Origin: Albirhodobacter sp048262715
Lineage (GTDB): Bacteria; Pseudomonadota; Alphaproteobacteria; Rhodobacterales; Rhodobacteraceae
DNA: 64,000 nucleotides
Direction of reading: 5' to 3'
Assembly: GCA_048262715.1 (NCBI GenBank)
Contig: JBLXEV010000002.1
Coordinates: forward strand, 350,731-414,730
The notes beneath the pieces were generated by a model that made no database searches, was not told where the DNA came from, and saw only the letters and a list, made by a program, of their open reading frames with translations. The translations under genes and the position numbers were made by a program. Positions 63,146-64,000 of the stretch are shown here, piece by piece (the stretch's first letter is position 1; each line of letters starts with the position of its first letter).

Positions 63146-63191
63146 CTATCCGTCTGCGATGCTGATTGGGGCCGCAGAGGGAGCAGAGCCG

Positions 63192-63359
63192 ATGCATAGA
63201 AGCCGAGAGCAACTGATCGAAGAAGCCTTGCTGGAATTCATCGAGCGCTATAGGCTCACCGAGAAGGCGAGGGCGCTGTATTGCCCAACCGACCGCCAAC
63301 CTTCTCCGACGACCTCGCGGGCATCTCGTAGAAACGAAAAAACACCCCCACCGAAGTGA
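63192..63359 (+). CDS. Possible small protein downstream of a CtrA box
   Basis: Open frame of 55 codons. The first 30 residues form a charged amphipathic helix (SREQLIEEALLEFIERYRLTEKARAL); the rest is basic and Pro-rich and runs into the converging terminator. GAGGGAGCAGAG stands before the ATG. No family recognised. The overlap with the terminator of the opposite strand lowers confidence in the full length. Confidence 0.4.
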   Translation: MHRSREQLIEEALLEFIERYRLTEKARALYCPTDRQPSPTTSRASRRNEKTPPPK

Positions 63360-63362
63360 GGG
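63340..63362 (-). terminator. Strong minus-strand terminator
   Basis: On the minus strand CCCTCAC-TTCG-GTGGGGG (one G-T pair, UUCG tetraloop) is followed by TGTTTTTTCG. It lies about 35 bp after the 35-codon gene. Confidence 0.85.
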
Positions 63363-63371
63363 CTAATTGGA

Positions 63372-63386
63372 GTGTGTGTGTGTGTG
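63372..63386. repeat. (GT)7 microsatellite
   Basis: Seven GT units and a final G between a small gene and its terminator. Possibly variable in length; no gene is affected directly. Confidence 0.8.
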
Positions 63387-63396
63387 GAATTTTAGG

Positions 63397-63504
63397 TTAG
63401 CCGCGTGTTTTGCGTCCGTCAACGTCACCGACGAGCTTCCGGACGTCGGCCACTTCAGGACCGCCCGCGATCAATGTTGATTGACCTTTCACAAACGCCT
63501 GCAT
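63397..63504 (-). CDS. 35-residue small protein
   Basis: Short gene with an excellent ribosome site (CAGGAGATAT before ATG at 63504). The product starts MQAFVKGQSTLIAGGPEVAD and ends in GRKTRG, with no membrane segment. It is followed 35 bp later by a strong terminator and lies 136 bp beyond the holin-like gene on the same strand. This placement and the ribosome site support expression. No family known to me; a small phage-related protein is possible. Confidence 0.6.
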   Translation of the reverse strand: MQAFVKGQSTLIAGGPEVADVRKLVGDVDGRKTRG

Positions 63505-63560
63505 ATATCTCCTGTGTCAGCTCGCCCTGGGGAGTTGAGCCTCAAGTCCACTTATGTGGC

Positions 63561-63600
63561 GACCCTGCCAAGGCGATATCAATCTCGGCAGGGTCTTCTA
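63561..63600. other. 9-bp hairpin between holin-like and small genes
   Basis: GACCCTGCC (63561-63569) and GGCAGGGTC (63587-63595) with a 17-nt loop. T-rich only on the plus-strand side. Could be a terminator on the plus strand or a processing site for the minus-strand transcript. Confidence 0.45.
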
Positions 63601-63640
63601 TTTGGAACGCAGGGCTGTCACATCAAGCTCCGCGTTTACA

Positions 63641-63985
63641 CTACCCCCGAACAACAGCCTCGATCTTCGCCGTCGCCAGATCCGCGAGCACCGACCCGAC
63701 AGGCCCTAGCCGCTTGATCGCATCAGGCACGCTGGCCTTGGCGTAGTTGATCGCCTCATTGATCATCGCCTCCTGATTGACGCCAGCCTTTCGGCCATAG
63801 CGCGCGAGGGCCAGCATCGCGCCGGTGGTCAGTGCCGAGTGCAGAGCATCGCGGGCGCGGGCGTCCAGCTCGGAGCCAGTGCGCGCTTTGATCTGCGCGG
63901 CGATGAAGCCCACCAGCGCCGTAATCAGCGCGCCAATGAGTTCGGGGAAGTGCGGGGCGAGAAGCCCCATCAGCGTGTCAAGCAT
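63641..63985 (-). CDS. Holin-like small phage membrane protein
   Basis: Protein of 114 residues with one N-terminal membrane helix (PELIGALITALVGFIAAQIKA, about 14-34) and a helical soluble part: LDARARDALHSALTTGAMLALARYGRKAG---EAMINEAINYAKASVPDAIKRLG. This layout resembles the Holin_LLH type and small membrane proteins of Rhodobacteraceae prophage lysis modules. The match is by architecture only. ATG 63985, preceded by AGGAT-like sequence at the very end of the window; the rest of the prophage, if any, is to the right. Confidence 0.55.
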   Translation of the reverse strand: MLDTLMGLLAPHFPELIGALITALVGFIAAQIKARTGSELDARARDALHSALTTGAMLALARYGRKAGVNQEAMINEAINYAKASVPDAIKRLGPVGSVLADLATAKIEAVVRG

Positions 63986-64000
63986 CGCTTATCCTTTCAG

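Noticed and set aside
1..64000. CRISPR array, rRNA operon or complete tRNA gene
   Set aside because: No regularly spaced repeats, no rRNA sequence, and only one incomplete tRNA were found.

Overview
The window reads as a chromosome segment of an alphaproteobacterium, most probably family Rhodobacteraceae (order Rhodobacterales). The evidence is the GC-rich, tightly packed gene order dusB(nifR3)-ntrB-ntrC-ntrY-ntrX-trkA-trkH-hfq-hflX, a fused ispDF gene, a class II DAHP synthase, a PAS_5 protein, DUF6456/DUF6477 proteins and a CtrA-type box. I did not attempt genus or species.

Layout. 1-5.6 kb: a complete branched-chain amino-acid ABC transporter (livK-G-F-H-M, minus strand). 5.8-9.7 kb: a GlxA/GbdR-like AraC regulator, class II DAHP synthase and a PAS_5 protein. 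9.9-20.2 kb: housekeeping genes (yicC, gmk, gamma carbonic anhydrase, phoR-like kinase, pgm, MFS permease, quinone oxidoreductase, rpe, gph, DUF442). 20.4-21.3 kb: a LuxR-type solo. 21.8-25.3 kb: tsf, rpsB, hflX, hfq. 25.5-34.9 kb: trkH, trkA and the two nitrogen two-component systems ending in dusB. 36.1-38.3 kb: ispDF, pgpA, pncC. 38.4-42.3 kb: amt, a COQ10-like protein, a small membrane protein, lipA and a peroxiredoxin. 42.5-45.8 kb: DUF6456 and DUF6477 genes (both apparently frameshifted) and a HerA-like ATPase. 45.8-46.4 kb: an intergenic region with two orphan intrinsic terminators that look like small RNA genes. 46.4-53.2 kb: envelope genes (IalB-like, KAS-ACP-LpxD module, L,D-transpeptidase, DUF882 peptidase, PaaI thioesterase). 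53.3-55.2 kb: a multicopper oxidase with a small secreted partner. 55.5-56.0 kb: a ClbS/DfsB protein.

From about 56.2 kb the character changes to accessory DNA: a gene-poor stretch with the 3' half of a tRNA-Arg(CCG), an internally deleted IS3-type element, a compact three-gene surface-glycan operon (tandem HAD protein, GT4 glycosyltransferase, sulfotransferase), a second fragment of the same IS, a CtrA box before a small gene, a 35-codon gene with its own terminator, and a holin-like protein at the right edge that suggests a prophage continuing outside the window.

The most interesting items are the IS-bracketed HAD/GT/sulfotransferase island, the two putative small RNAs upstream of ialB, and a family of long intergenic palindromes around GGGATATTT, one copy of which supplies the 3' end of the DUF6456 gene. 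All calls are from reading the sequence; no database search was possible.
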